64,000 nucleotides of DNA from Winogradskya consettensis (GTDB lineage Bacteria > Actinomycetota > Actinomycetes > Mycobacteriales > Micromonosporaceae), in contig NZ_BOQP01000011.1 in assembly GCF_018332715.1 (NCBI RefSeq), positions 310,001 through 374,000 of the forward strand. The letters are read 5' to 3'. The translations under genes were made by a program, and so were the position numbers. Positions within the stretch are counted from its first letter, which is position 1; each line of letters opens with the position of its first letter. Below, piece by piece: positions 32,650 to 41,713 of this stretch. The notes beneath the pieces were generated by a model. That model did not search any database. It was not told where the DNA came from and was given only the letters and a program-made list of their open reading frames with translations.

Positions 32650-33128
32650 GCTTTCTCCCGTGCTGGTACGGCTGGGTCGTTGCGCATCAGCGCTTCGACG
32701 GAGCTGTTGAATTCTTGGAAAAGGTCGGTGAACGCGTGGACGCGCTCCGCCGGCCAGTCGTTCAGTGCCCGGCACAACATGACCTGCCGGGCCTCGTGCA
32801 GGCGCGTGCAGGCAGCCATGCCGGACTCCGTCACGGCGAGCCGCGACGCGCGACCGTCAGCCGGATCCGCCTCTCGGCGGGCGAGGCCGGCCTTGACGAG
32901 CTGGGCCGCCTGCCGGCTGATCGTGGACGGGTCAGCGCCCTTGAGATCGGCCAGGTCGGTGACCCGCAGCGGTCCGTGATGACGCAGAGGGAACAGGAGC
33001 ATCAGCGCGGAGAATTCAGCACCGAGATCCGCCGTGTTGAGCATGCTCTTGGCACGCGCACCCAGGCGGACGAACCGCAGAACTTCGTCTGCGAGGCGTC
33101 CGATGGAATCCCCGGTGTCCGGCATCGT
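32646..33128 (-). CDS. MarR family regulator of the efflux operon
   Basis: A 160-aa winged-helix regulator: SALMLLFPLRHHGPLRVTDLADLKGADPSTISRQAAQLVKAGLARREADPADGRASRLAVTESG contains the recognition helix and the DxR wing. I chose GTG 33128 (MTMPDTGDSIGRL) because GGAGG at 33139-33143 is optimally spaced; ATG 33146, which touches the methyltransferase stop, is the alternative. Its stop overlaps the transporter start by 4 bases, so they are coupled. The likely role is autorepression relieved by a drug-like ligand. Confidence 0.88.
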   Translation of the reverse strand, partial: TMPDTGDSIGRLADEVLRFVRLGARAKSMLNTADLGAEFSALMLLFPLRHHGPLRVTDLADLKGADPSTISRQAAQLVKAGLARREADPADGRASRLAVTESGMAACTRLHEARQVMLCRALNDWPAERVHAFTDLFQEFNSSVEALMRNDPAVPAREKA

Positions 33129-33146
33129 CACGTGCTGCACCTCCAT

Positions 33147-33788
33147 TCAGATGTGTGCAGCGTACAACTTGTTGTTTGGTGAAAGCATCTCCCATACCCC
33201 TGTGACGAGGGTCTCTGTATCCTCCAGCGCCGCGGGCACGGGCACCTTGTACTCCGCTTTACGCGTGAAGAGCCGTCCGGGGAAGTACCCCCGACCTGGG
33301 TCGCCAACCAGAACGAGAGCCTCCGGTCCGAGCCGGCGCAGGGCCGTCGTCATCCGGTCGGCGACGCTGCGGGTGTAGAAGACGTCACCGGCCAGGACCA
33401 CGTCGACACCACCCTCGATCTCGGCGATGTCGGCGGCGCGGGCCCGGACGGTGACGTTGTTGGCTGCGGCATTGCGCGTGACCGCCTCGGCCGCGGCGGG
33501 ATCGAGGTCAATGGCATCCACGGTCGCGGCGCCGGCCAGGGCAGCCGCGATCGCCGCCACTCCGGAGCCGGTGGCGACGTCGAGCACCCGTCTGCCCCGG
33601 ACCGTCTCGGGATTGTCCAGCACGTAGCGCGCGAGGGCCTGGCCGCCGGCCCACACGAAAGCCCAGAACGGCGGGGCGATGTCGCTGCTGAACTCCCCGC
33701 CGTTCGCGTCGAACAACCCCATGCGGGCGCCGGCGAGGTGCAGGGAGATCTCAGGGGTCATGGGTACGGGGAGCAGTGACGTTCGCAC
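33147..33788 (-). CDS. Class I SAM-dependent methyltransferase (nicotinamide N-methylase/PrmA-like)
   Basis: A 213-aa methyltransferase of the group annotated as predicted nicotinamide N-methyases (COG3897). It begins RTSLLPVPMTPEISLHLAGAR and has FWAFVWAGGQALARYVLDNP, motif I RVLDVATGSGVAAIAAALAGA, motif II TVDAIDLDP, and VVLAGDVFYTRSVADRM (post-II). I chose GTG 33788 from the conserved N-terminus; ATG 33761 is possible. It is the first gene of an operon with a MarR regulator and an efflux pump. Its substrate may be a protein or a small molecule, perhaps a drug that is then exported; this last point is inference. Confidence 0.82.
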   Translation of the reverse strand: MRTSLLPVPMTPEISLHLAGARMGLFDANGGEFSSDIAPPFWAFVWAGGQALARYVLDNPETVRGRRVLDVATGSGVAAIAAALAGAATVDAIDLDPAAAEAVTRNAAANNVTVRARAADIAEIEGGVDVVLAGDVFYTRSVADRMTTALRRLGPEALVLVGDPGRGYFPGRLFTRKAEYKVPVPAALEDTETLVTGVWEMLSPNNKLYAAHI

Positions 33789-34178
33789 CCGATGATTCTG
33801 GGCCGCCGGGGCGATTCCCCGCGCGCCAATTCGCTGTCCTGTGGATAACTCGACGAGGTTCGGTGGATAACTCGGTTCGGCTGCTCCGGGCGTACTCATG
33901 CTGTCTTGATGTGACCGAAGGGTGACCCACCGCTGCGCGCGAGTATCCATCGTGGTCTGACGGTGTTTTCGTAAGCCCCCGTGATGGTGAACGCGGACCC
34001 CGAAAGCGAGGGGTGGGCTCCACCGAAGATACGAGTTGCGCAGTCCGCTCGGCCTCATCCGTACGGCAGGTGGTCAGAGCGTTCGGCGTGCCTCGTGCAT
34101 GCTGTCAGACTGTTGGTACGCCTTGGCTTTGCGCGATGGACACATAGACTTCCAGCGCTGGCGGATCAGGAGGCGTGA
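33789..34178. other. Gene-free divergent region with two DnaA-box-like sites
   Basis: A 390-bp region between the methyltransferase and the LuxR-type regulator without a supported gene. At 33840-33848 (TGTGGATAA) and 33862-33870 (GGTGGATAA) there are two DnaA-box-like 9-mers 22 bases apart. Otherwise it should contain two divergent promoters. The ribosome-binding site GGAGG at 34169-34173 belongs to the downstream gene. Confidence 0.5.
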
Positions 34179-34841
34179 ATGGTGGGCGAGGCGATCACGG
34201 TGCTCGTGGTGGACGGGCATCAGACGTTCGCCGAGTTGCTCGGTGTGGCGCTGACCGGGCAACCGGAGCTGCATTACGTCGGTCATGCCGGCTCGGGCGA
34301 GCAGGCTATCCGGATGGTGCAGGAGATACGCCCTGACGTGGTACTGCTCGATCCGGACCTTCCGGACGCCGACGGCATCGCGATCGCGGAGCTGTTGCGG
34401 CACCGGCAGCCCGGCACCCGGTTCGTGATATTGACCGCGAACAACGAATCCGCCCTGGTCGGTCGTGCCACCGCAGCCGGGGCCTCGGGCTTCCTGTCGA
34501 AGAACGGCCCGCTCGGCGACGTGATGAACGCGATCCGCACCGCACACGGCGGCGGCATGACGGTCTCGACGGACATCCTCGCCCGGCTCCTGCGCAGTAC
34601 GGCCCCCGTCGTGGGCCCCCGAGCAGGCGGTCTCACTGCGCGTGAGCATGAAGTGCTCGTTCTCATGGGTTCCGGGCTCGATCCGCGCGCAATCGCGCGC
34701 CGGCTCGGCATCAGCGTGCACACCTGCCGCGGCTATGTGAAGGCTGTGCTGGGAAAACTCGGCGCGCACAGCCAACTGGAAGCGGTCGCGGTGGCGACCC
34801 GGCGAGGCCTGCTCCGCCCCGAAGGTCATAACGCAGAGTAA
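34179..34841 (+). CDS. NarL/LuxR-type orphan response regulator, atypical receiver
   Basis: A 220-aa protein with a receiver domain (1-120) and a LuxR helix-turn-helix (about 150-210: GLTAREHEVLVLMGSGLDPRAIARRLGISVHTCRGYVKAVLGKLGAHSQLEAVAVA). The phospho-acceptor Asp is present (VLLDPDLPDADG) and Lys is present (GFLSKNG), but the acidic pair at the first strand is VVDGHQ instead of VDDH, so Mg2+ binding and phosphorylation may be weakened. There is no adjacent histidine kinase. The ATG follows GGAGG by 5 bases. The adjacent repeat protein gene is a candidate target. Confidence 0.88.
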   Translation: MVGEAITVLVVDGHQTFAELLGVALTGQPELHYVGHAGSGEQAIRMVQEIRPDVVLLDPDLPDADGIAIAELLRHRQPGTRFVILTANNESALVGRATAAGASGFLSKNGPLGDVMNAIRTAHGGGMTVSTDILARLLRSTAPVVGPRAGGLTAREHEVLVLMGSGLDPRAIARRLGISVHTCRGYVKAVLGKLGAHSQLEAVAVATRRGLLRPEGHNAE

Positions 34842-34940
34842 TTCCCGCAGATACTCATCCGCGGGGGCCCGGGCTACGTACCTCTCGTTGGAGCGCCCTG
34901 AAAAGACAGTAGGGCGCCGGCGCGAGCTGGAGGACTTCGC

Positions 34941-37439
34941 GTGGAACGAGGATTTGCCGATTCGTCCGATGTGTCCGTCGCGCTCGCGGACCTGCCGTCG
35001 GACGTCGCAACCGACCACGAAGCGCTCTACCGCCGACCCGGAGCAGACCCCCTGCCCCGCCGCCGTACGCCCGGCACGACTCCGCCCGGGGGAGGCCCGG
35101 GCTCGTCCGGGGGAGGCCCGGGCGAGGAACCCCGAGGCGAGCTGACCGACACCGGTAGCTGGAACGCGTTCACACCCCGCCGTCAGATCGAGGACACCCC
35201 GATGCGGGAAGACCGCACCCAGGCAGGCAACGGCCCGGCCCGGCCCGACGCTCAGGATCGTCGCCCAGCCGCGGCACGACGAACCACAGCGGACGGTCGC
35301 CCAGCCGCCACACCCCGCGACGCACCGGCCGTGGACCCGTGGGCCGCCGCCGACGGCCAGGAAAACAGCGACCGATGGGGCGCCGCCGACGGCTGGCAGG
35401 CCACGGACATCCCGGACGACAGCAACAGCGCACGCACCACGACGGTGTGGGCAACCGGCTCCAACCCCCAGGTCACCCGGGGTCGCACCACCGAGTGGGG
35501 GACGGGTGCCAACCCGCAGGTCCGCGGGAACGCCGCCAGCGACTGGGGGACGGGTGCCAACCCGCAGGTCGCTCGGGGTGGCGCGGCTGAGTGGGGCACG
35601 GGCGCCAATGCGCAGGTCTCTTCGCCGCGGGATGGTGGGTCGCGTGCGGAGGTGTGGGAGTCCGGGGAGGTCGTGCCGGCGACGGAGGGCTGGGACGCTG
35701 AGGACGACTGGGAGGCTCAGGCTCGACGGGAGCCGAAGCCGGAGCCCAAGTTCGGTCCCGCGCCGCCGGCTACCAACGGGCGTACCTCGTTCGGTTTCAC
35801 CGCAGGCCCGATCAGTGGCAACTGGCGTGATGATGCGCCCATCTCGGTCGCGCCCGGCAAAAAGCCCGCCAAGCCTGCCAAGGCTTCCAAAGCTCCGAAA
35901 TCCGCCAGGCCCGCCGCGGCCGATGCCGGCCAGAGAGACGCAGACTTCGGTGGGAGCCATCGAGGTGGGGAACACGCCGCGACCGGACTGGCACATCACG
36001 CCGCCTCCGAACTGGCCCACCCGGTCCGCCGCCCGCAGCTCGACCCGCCGCGGCGCAACCGCCCGCAACTCGAGTCCACCCCCAGCCGCCCCCAGCCCGA
36101 CGATTTCGCCCACCTTGCCCGTCCCGAGCCTGACGATTTCGCCCACCTGAGCCGTCCCGAGCCTGACGATTTCGCTCACCTCGGCCGGCAGCAACCCGAT
36201 GATTTTGCCCATCTCAGCCGTCAGCAGCCGGACGAGTTCGGCTACCTCAGCCGCCAGTCCGACGACGCGATCCAGATCAGCCGCCAGCCCGAGGACTCGA
36301 CCCAGGTCAGCCGCCAGTCCGGCGACTTGCCCCGGACCAGTCGGCAGCCGGAAAACTCGACCCGGACCAGTCGGCAGTCTGACGACTTCGCGCAGCTTGG
36401 CCGACAGCGGCAGGGGGCTTTGTCAGATCGTTCTGATGAGGCGGATTTTTCCGTTCGGCAGTATCAGGCGGAGGCGGGGCGACCGGTTCGGGAGCGGTCG
36501 GCCGAGGATCCGTATGCGTCGCTCGGGTCGGATCTGCGGGGGCCGGGGCGTTCTCGGGGTGTTACGGCGGGGCTCGACGAGGACCATATCGGCGACCTGG
36601 TCGGGGACAATGCGCATGAGATCCGGGCGCATCGGGCGGGGGCTGTGGGTGCGCCGGCGACGGTGAAGCGTAGTCCGGGCGTACTTTTTGCTGGGTTGGC
36701 TTTGACTGTTGCCGTGGTTGTCGGGGGGACGGTTGCGGGGGTCACGTATTTCTCGGGGGACGACAAGGCCCTCACGTCGGTGCTCGAGCTGGGTGCGAAG
36801 GAGAAGCCCACTACTGACCGTACGGCCACCGCGCTCATCGAAGGCCGGACTGCCGCGGAGTTCGAGCTGGTCAGCGCCGTGACGAAGGTGACTGTGCGCA
36901 GCGAGGACCTCGGCGACAGTCTCTATCGGATGACCACTGCTGACGGGTCGGGGCTGGTGCCGAAGCCTGACCTGTCGCGCGACAAGGTGCAGCTGCAGCT
37001 CGCGCCGGGTGGTGCCGCGGGGGAGAACGTGAGTGACACCGGTGAGGTCGAGGTGGTGCTTTCGTCCAAGATTATGTGGACGTTGCGGTTCTCCGGGGCG
37101 GCGGACGAGCAGCTGCTCAATCTGCAGGGCGGGAAGGTCGGCGGGATCAGCCTGATCGGCGGATCACGTCGGACGACGATTCAGCTGCCCGGGGCCGCGG
37201 GGACGGTGCCGCTCAAGGTGACCGGGTCAGTGGATGAGCTTGCTATGACGTCGCCGAGCGGAAATCCTGTGCGGGTCGAGATGAAGGGTGGCGCGAAGAC
37301 CGTCGCTGCCGGTGCCAAGACGTTGCGCGATGTTGCCCCTGGTTCGACGTTGACGCCGAAGGACTGGGCGACGGACAACCGCTATGACGTCGACACCGAA
37401 GCCCCGGTGACCCTCCTGTCCGTGGAGACGCGGGACTAG
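34941..37439 (+). CDS. Large repeat-rich single-pass membrane protein
   Basis: An 832-aa protein with no family that I recognise. Residues 1-170 are disordered and Pro/Arg/Asp-rich. Residues 172-230 hold four copies of a unit like EWGTGANPQVARG. Residues 375-495 hold about eleven copies of an 11-residue unit like RQQPDDFAHLS. A single membrane helix is at about 579-600 (GVLFAGLALTVAVVVGGTVAGVTYF). The last 230 residues are beta-rich (VRSEDLGDSLYRMTTADG, IMWTLRFSGAADEQLLNLQGG, VPLKVTGSVDELAM). The topology suggests a long cytoplasmic repeat arm and an extracellular beta domain. The start is GTG 34941, with GGAGG upstream at 34928-34932. Its role may be adhesion, scaffold or surface sensing; unproven. 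Confidence 0.82.
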   Translation: MERGFADSSDVSVALADLPSDVATDHEALYRRPGADPLPRRRTPGTTPPGGGPGSSGGGPGEEPRGELTDTGSWNAFTPRRQIEDTPMREDRTQAGNGPARPDAQDRRPAAARRTTADGRPAATPRDAPAVDPWAAADGQENSDRWGAADGWQATDIPDDSNSARTTTVWATGSNPQVTRGRTTEWGTGANPQVRGNAASDWGTGANPQVARGGAAEWGTGANAQVSSPRDGGSRAEVWESGEVVPATEGWDAEDDWEAQARREPKPEPKFGPAPPATNGRTSFGFTAGPISGNWRDDAPISVAPGKKPAKPAKASKAPKSARPAAADAGQRDADFGGSHRGGEHAATGLAHHAASELAHPVRRPQLDPPRRNRPQLESTPSRPQPDDFAHLARPEPDDFAHLSRPEPDDFAHLGRQQPDDFAHLSRQQPDEFGYLSRQSDDAIQISRQPEDSTQVSRQSGDLPRTSRQPENSTRTSRQSDDFAQLGRQRQGALSDRSDEADFSVRQYQAEAGRPVRERSAEDPYASLGSDLRGPGRSRGVTAGLDEDHIGDLVGDNAHEIRAHRAGAVGAPATVKRSPGVLFAGLALTVAVVVGGTVAGVTYFSGDDKALTSVLELGAKEKPTTDRTATALIEGRTAAEFELVSAVTKVTVRSEDLGDSLYRMTTADGSGLVPKPDLSRDKVQLQLAPGGAAGENVSDTGEVEVVLSSKIMWTLRFSGAADEQLLNLQGGKVGGISLIGGSRRTTIQLPGAAGTVPLKVTGSVDELAMTSPSGNPVRVEMKGGAKTVAAGAKTLRDVAPGSTLTPKDWATDNRYDVDTEAPVTLLSVETRD
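36075..36420 (+). repeat. 33-bp in-frame tandem repeat of the large membrane protein
   Basis: About ten to eleven copies of a 33-bp unit encode RxxPDDFAHLS-like peptides; cores such as CTGACGATTTCGCCCACCT recur in the first copies, and the later copies diverge (DDAIQISRQPEDSTQVS). Confidence 0.85.
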
Positions 37440-37461
37440 GAGGGCCACTCCGGGCGTACGG

Positions 37462-38676
37462 TCAGGAAAGAACCCGGAGCCGGACCGTCTGGCTCATGCC
37501 CCGCAGTTTGTCGAGAACGTCGTCGCTGAAGGCGCCGCCGATGTCGGTGATCAGGTACCCGTATTCGCCTCGGGTGCTGAGCAGCTGGCCCTCGACGTTC
37601 ACGTGGTGCTCGGCGAGGATGCTGTTGACCTGTGCGAGCACGCCCGGCATGTTGACGTGGACGTGGACGATGCGGCTCGTCCCGGACTGGGCGGGCAGGG
37701 CGACGCTGGGCAGGTTCACGCTGAGCGTGGTGTTGCCCTCCTGCACGAAGTGGTTGAGCTTGTTCGCGACGAAGTCACCGATGTCGGCCTGCGCCTCCTC
37801 CGTCGACCCGCCGATGTGCGGCGTGAGGATGACGTTCGGCAGGCCGCGAAGCTCGGAGACGAACTCGTCGCCGCGACCCTTCGGCTCTGTGGGGAACACG
37901 TCGACCGCAGCACCGGAGAGGCGTCCGCTGGTCAGCGCGTCGCGCAGGTCGCCGTGATCGACCACGATGCCCCGGGAGAGGTTCAGGAAGATCGCGCCCT
38001 GCTTCATCTTGGCGAACTGCTCGGCGCCGAAGAACCCGGCGTTGCCCGGCCGGCCGTCGACGTGCATCGTCACGACGTCCGACAGCTCGAGCAGCTCGTC
38101 GAGCGAGGAGCAGCGCTGGGCGTTACCGAGTGCGAGCTTGTCGGCGGTGTCGTAGAAGAACACGTGCATGCCGAGGTTCTCGGCGAGCACTGACAGCTGG
38201 GTGCCGATGTTGCCGTACCCGATGATGCCGAGATTGCGACCGCGGACCTCGTGGCTGCCGACGGCGGCCTTGTCCCACACGCCCTCGTGCATGAGGTTGT
38301 TCTTCTCGGTCAGTCGCCGGGTCATCGCGATGATCTCCGCGAGCGCCAGCTCCACCACCGAGCGGGTGTTGGAGAACGGCGCGTTGAACACGGCGACACC
38401 CGCCTTGGAGGCGGTCCCGAGGTCGATCTGGTCGGTGCCGATGCAGAACGCGCCGATGGCGACGAGGCTGTCGGCGGCCTCGAGCACCTTCGCGGTGACC
38501 TGCGTCTTGGAACGGATGCCGAGCAGGTGCACGCCCGGGATGCGCTCGATGAGCTCGACCTCGTCGAGGGCGTTGCGGAGGGACTCGACCTGGTAACCCT
38601 CTGCCTCGAGCCGGGACACCGCGTCGGGGTGGATGCTCTCGAGCAGCAGAACTCGTACCTTGGCTTGGTCGATCAT
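37462..38676 (-). CDS. serA: D-3-phosphoglycerate dehydrogenase
   Basis: First step of serine synthesis: oxidation of 3-phosphoglycerate with NAD+. The 404-aa sequence shows VLLLESIHPDAV, IGIRSKT-like LLGIRSKTQV, the Rossmann motif GIIGYGNIGTQLS, the catalytic Arg (LNLSRGIVVD), Glu (FPTEPKGRGDEF) and His (LTPHIGGSTEEAQ). The C-terminal ACT domain (IVHVHVNMPGVLAQVNSILAEHHVNVEGQ) indicates serine feedback regulation. It is the short E. coli-like form without the extra actinobacterial ASB domain. I chose ATG 38676 (MIDQAKVRVL) after GGAAAG; ATG 38691 is an alternative. It stands alone, converging with the repeat protein gene. Confidence 0.92.
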   Translation of the reverse strand: MIDQAKVRVLLLESIHPDAVSRLEAEGYQVESLRNALDEVELIERIPGVHLLGIRSKTQVTAKVLEAADSLVAIGAFCIGTDQIDLGTASKAGVAVFNAPFSNTRSVVELALAEIIAMTRRLTEKNNLMHEGVWDKAAVGSHEVRGRNLGIIGYGNIGTQLSVLAENLGMHVFFYDTADKLALGNAQRCSSLDELLELSDVVTMHVDGRPGNAGFFGAEQFAKMKQGAIFLNLSRGIVVDHGDLRDALTSGRLSGAAVDVFPTEPKGRGDEFVSELRGLPNVILTPHIGGSTEEAQADIGDFVANKLNHFVQEGNTTLSVNLPSVALPAQSGTSRIVHVHVNMPGVLAQVNSILAEHHVNVEGQLLSTRGEYGYLITDIGGAFSDDVLDKLRGMSQTVRLRVLS

Positions 38677-38928
38677 CACTTTCCGTTTCATATGAGGGAA
38701 TCGATCGTCCGGGCCGCCACGCCGAAGCCCAGTCATAGGCGTCCCAGACTAATGCCCCGGATTGCCCATACCTTGCCCGGTGTGCCGGAGGTCCCACCTT
38801 ACGGTCAGGCCGTAACCTCACCGCGTTCTACGGAACCGGAACCTTGAACGGATCAATGCTGCAACACGTGGGAAACGCCCCGGGTCCGTCACGAACGAAA
38901 TGTCACACCCTCGCGCGACGATGCAGGC

Positions 38929-39870
38929 ATGTCTTTCGCAGTGGAAACCACCGGTCTCGTGAAGATCTTCGGAGACAACCGCGCGGTCGACGGCGTTGAT
39001 CTCCAGGTGCCGCGAGGCGCGGTCTACGGATTACTCGGCCCCAACGGCGCAGGCAAGACCACCGTCGTGCGGATGCTCGCCACCCTGCTGAGACCCGACG
39101 GCGGCACCGCCCTGGTGTTCGGCCACGACGTCGCCAGGGAACCCGACGCGGTGCGGAGCCGCGTCAGCCTCACGGGGCAGTACGCCTCCGTCGACGAGGA
39201 CCTCACCGGCACGGAAAACCTCGTGCTGCTGGCGCGCCTGCTCGGCCACCGCCGACCCGCCGCCCGGGCCCGGGCCGCCCAGTTGCTGGAGGCGTTCGGC
39301 CTGAGCGAGGCCGCCACCCGTCAGGTGAAGAAGTACTCGGGTGGCATGCGCCGGCGCATCGACATCGCCGCCAGCATCCTCAACACCCCTGACCTGCTCT
39401 TCCTCGACGAGCCGACCACGGGCCTCGACCCCCGCAGCCGCAACCAGGTCTGGGACATCATCCGGGAGGTCGTCGCCCACGGCACCACGGTCCTGCTCAC
39501 CACGCAGTACCTGGACGAGGCGGACCGGCTCGCCGGCCGGATCGCGGTCATCGACCTCGGCAAGGTCATCGCGGAGGGCACCCCCGGTTCCCTCAAGGCA
39601 TCCATCGGCGCCGGCACCGTCCACGTACGACTCCGCGACCCCGCCCGCCGCCCCGAAGCGGTCTCGCTGATCACAGCGACCCTCGACACCCCCGTGCAGC
39701 TGGACAGCGATCCGGTGGCACTCACCGCCCCCGCCGCCTCCGCCGAGCGGGCCGCCCTCGCCCTGGGCGCCCTCGCCGGCGCGGGCATCCTGGTCGATGA
39801 CTTCTCCCTCGGCCAGCCCAGCCTCGACGAGGTCTTCCTCGCCCTCACCGCTCAGGGAGCCCCGGCATGA
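38929..39870 (+). CDS. ABC exporter ATP-binding protein (DrrA-like)
   Basis: A 313-aa ATPase of the daunorubicin-resistance type. Walker [19 protein letters not shown] is at about 39-56, the Q-loop at [26 protein letters not shown], the ABC signature [18 protein letters not shown], Walker [21 protein letters not shown], and the H-loop in [17 protein letters not shown]. The C-terminal DrrA extension is present ([21 protein letters not shown]..., [10 protein letters not shown]). The stop overlaps the permease start by 4 bases. It likely exports a hydrophobic metabolite, drug or lipid. No biosynthetic cluster adjoins. Confidence 0.92.
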   Translation: MSFAVETTGLVKIFGDNRAVDGVDLQVPRGAVYGLLGPNGAGKTTVVRMLATLLRPDGGTALVFGHDVAREPDAVRSRVSLTGQYASVDEDLTGTENLVLLARLLGHRRPAARARAAQLLEAFGLSEAATRQVKKYSGGMRRRIDIAASILNTPDLLFLDEPTTGLDPRSRNQVWDIIREVVAHGTTVLLTTQYLDEADRLAGRIAVIDLGKVIAEGTPGSLKASIGAGTVHVRLRDPARRPEAVSLITATLDTPVQLDSDPVALTAPAASAERAALALGALAGAGILVDDFSLGQPSLDEVFLALTAQGAPA

Positions 39871-40667
39871 CAACCCTCGCCACCGTCCTGACCCGCGAAG
39901 AACGCCCTCGCCGCCCCTCAGCCCTCGCCGCCTCCCTGACCTTCGGCTGGCGCGCCATCCTGAAAATCAAGCACGTCCCCGAACAGCTCTTCGACGTCAC
40001 GGCCTTCCCGATCATCATGACGCTGATGTTCACGTATCTCTTCGGCGGAGCCCTGGCCGGCTCCACCAAGGAATACCTGCAATACCTGCTCCCCGGCATC
40101 ATGGTCACCTCGGTAGTGATGATCACGATGTACACCGGCGTAGGCCTCAACACCGACATCGAAAAGGGCGTCTTCGACCGCTTCCGTACCCTCCCCATCT
40201 GGCGCCCAGCAGCCCTCGTCGGAATGATCATCGGCGACGTCCTCCGCTACGTCCTCGCCGCCACCACGATCATGCTGGTCGGCCTCATCCTCGGCTTCCG
40301 CCCCGCAGGGGGAGTGGTCGGAGTCCTCGCGGGAGTCGGCCTCCTCGTAGTCTTTTCCTTCGCCTTCTCGTGGATCTGGACAATGTTCGGCCTACTGCTC
40401 CGCTCCGAGAAATCGGTCATGGGAGTGAGCATGCTCGTCCTCTTCCCCCTGACGTTCCTGAGCAACGTCTTCGTCAACCCGGCAACAATGCCCGGCTGGC
40501 TCCAGGCCTTCGTAAAACTAAACCCCATCACCCACCTTGTCGCCGCCGTCCGATCCCTCATGGCCGGCACCCCCGACGCCACAGAAACAATGTGGACCCT
40601 TGTCGCTTCCGCCGTTCTGCTGGCCGTTTTCGGAGCTTTGACAATGCGCCTCTACAACCGGAAGTAG
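39867..40667 (+). CDS. ABC-2 type permease (DrrB-like)
   Basis: A 266-aa integral membrane protein with six helices, partner of the DrrA-like ATPase. [40 protein letters not shown] and [59 protein letters not shown] are the conserved N-terminal membrane and EAA-like regions of Drr[17 protein letters not shown] is the typical C-terminal signature. The ATG overlaps the ATPase stop. A long low-complexity gap follows. Confidence 0.92.
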   Translation: MTTLATVLTREERPRRPSALAASLTFGWRAILKIKHVPEQLFDVTAFPIIMTLMFTYLFGGALAGSTKEYLQYLLPGIMVTSVVMITMYTGVGLNTDIEKGVFDRFRTLPIWRPAALVGMIIGDVLRYVLAATTIMLVGLILGFRPAGGVVGVLAGVGLLVVFSFAFSWIWTMFGLLLRSEKSVMGVSMLVLFPLTFLSNVFVNPATMPGWLQAFVKLNPITHLVAAVRSLMAGTPDATETMWTLVASAVLLAVFGALTMRLYNRK

Positions 40668-41373
40668 TCCGCTGTCCTTGGGTCGGCGCTCGTCGGCTGC
40701 TGTTTCTCGGTCGTGGCTCGGCTTGGTCCGGTTCGGGCCGGTTTGGTTCGGGCCGTGCGGGTCGGCTTTTGTGGCTCGGGGTTTGGCCTGGCTGGTCGGG
40801 TTGGGCCCGACCGGTTCCATACCTCGACCGTCCTCGGCCTCTGCCCTCGACTCCGGCTCGGTGGCCTGGGCTGTTTGGCCCGCCCGTGCAGGCCGGTCTG
40901 TGGGGCCGGGCTTTTGTGGCCTGCGCCTGAGAGCTTTTAGTCTGGTCCTGAGGGCTTGTGACCTGGTGTGGACCTGAGGGCTTGGGTCGGGGCCTGAGTC
41001 CGTGGGCTTGGGCTCGTAGCCGAGGCTGCGGCTGTGGCCGGAGCTGTGGCCGGGGCTGTGGCTGTGGCTGTGGGTCTTGGGATATTCGGTCTTTTCTGGT
41101 CTGGCCGGGTTTGCCTGTGGACCCTCGCCCGGTCGTTGCCGGCAGCCCTGATCCGTCGCCGACCACCGTCGCCGATCTCAATGGTTGCCCTTTCAGTGTG
41201 TCGGCTTCAGTTGACAGCCCGGCCAACGCTCGTCTCCATATCGGCGCCGGCAGGCTGTACCTTTTCGCACTGTCAGCAAAGGCTGGCATAAGCCCCCGCC
41301 GAGCTTGCAAGCAGTTATCAAATCCCGCGCCGCATCGCCAAAAACTGTCGTACCCCCGCGAGAAAATATCCCC
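40668..41373. repeat. Low-complexity G/C/T-rich region without a gene
   Basis: A 706-bp stretch dominated by short imperfect repeats such as GGTTCGGGCC (about 40725-40770) and GGCTGTGGC or GCTGTGGCCGG units (about 41024-41075). The open frames seen here are products of this composition (PQPQPRPQLRPQPQPR-like in one direction) and I do not accept them as genes. Strand asymmetry is strong, with G and T on the plus strand. Confidence 0.7.
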
Positions 41374-41598
41374 ATGACCGACGCAGAGATCTTTTGCAAA
41401 GCCGAGCGCGACCAATGGCGCGATCGCCTCGAATCCCGAGTCCAGGAAGCCGCCCGCAAGAAAGCAGCAGCCGCAGCAGCAGAACGAGCCCGCAAAGCCC
41501 GCCGAAACCACGGATTGATCGCCCGCCACGCCGCCCGTATGGCCCGCATCAAGCGTGACGACTACCCGTTCCCTCCAGACCCGGAGTGCTCGGAATAA
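41374..41598 (+). CDS. Small basic coiled-coil-like hypothetical protein
   Basis: A 74-aa, Ala/Arg/Lys-rich helical protein: MTDAEIFCKAERDQWRDRLE, then EAARKKAAAAAAERARKARRNHGLIARHAARMARIKRDDYPFPPDPE. It looks like a single long helix with a charged C-terminal tail. The ATG at 41374 has only a weak GAGA upstream. It may be a nucleoid- or RNA-binding small protein, or not a gene. No family is recognised. Confidence 0.5.
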   Translation: MTDAEIFCKAERDQWRDRLESRVQEAARKKAAAAAAERARKARRNHGLIARHAARMARIKRDDYPFPPDPECSE

Positions 41599-41713
41599 CG
41601 CCACCCGTCAACAGCTGGCCGTGGCATGCCTCCAGCACATCACGGCCGCCCCACCCCGAGTGCCTGGCGCCCTGGATCCGCCCTGAGCCGCCGTCCAATG
41701 GTGGTGCCGCTGC

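Noticed and set aside
30877..32979. 700-residue open frame on the plus strand
   Set aside because: Antisense to the DHA2 transporter and MarR genes; Asp/Glu/Arg/His-rich shadow.
33789..34178. Replication origin
   Set aside because: Only two DnaA-box-like 9-mers are seen, without dnaA, dnaN or gyrase genes and without a larger cluster.
40558..41604. 348-residue open frame on the minus strand downstream of the DrrB-like gene
   Set aside because: It overlaps the end of the permease, then consists of PQPQPRPQ-type low complexity and the shadow of the small gene at 41374.
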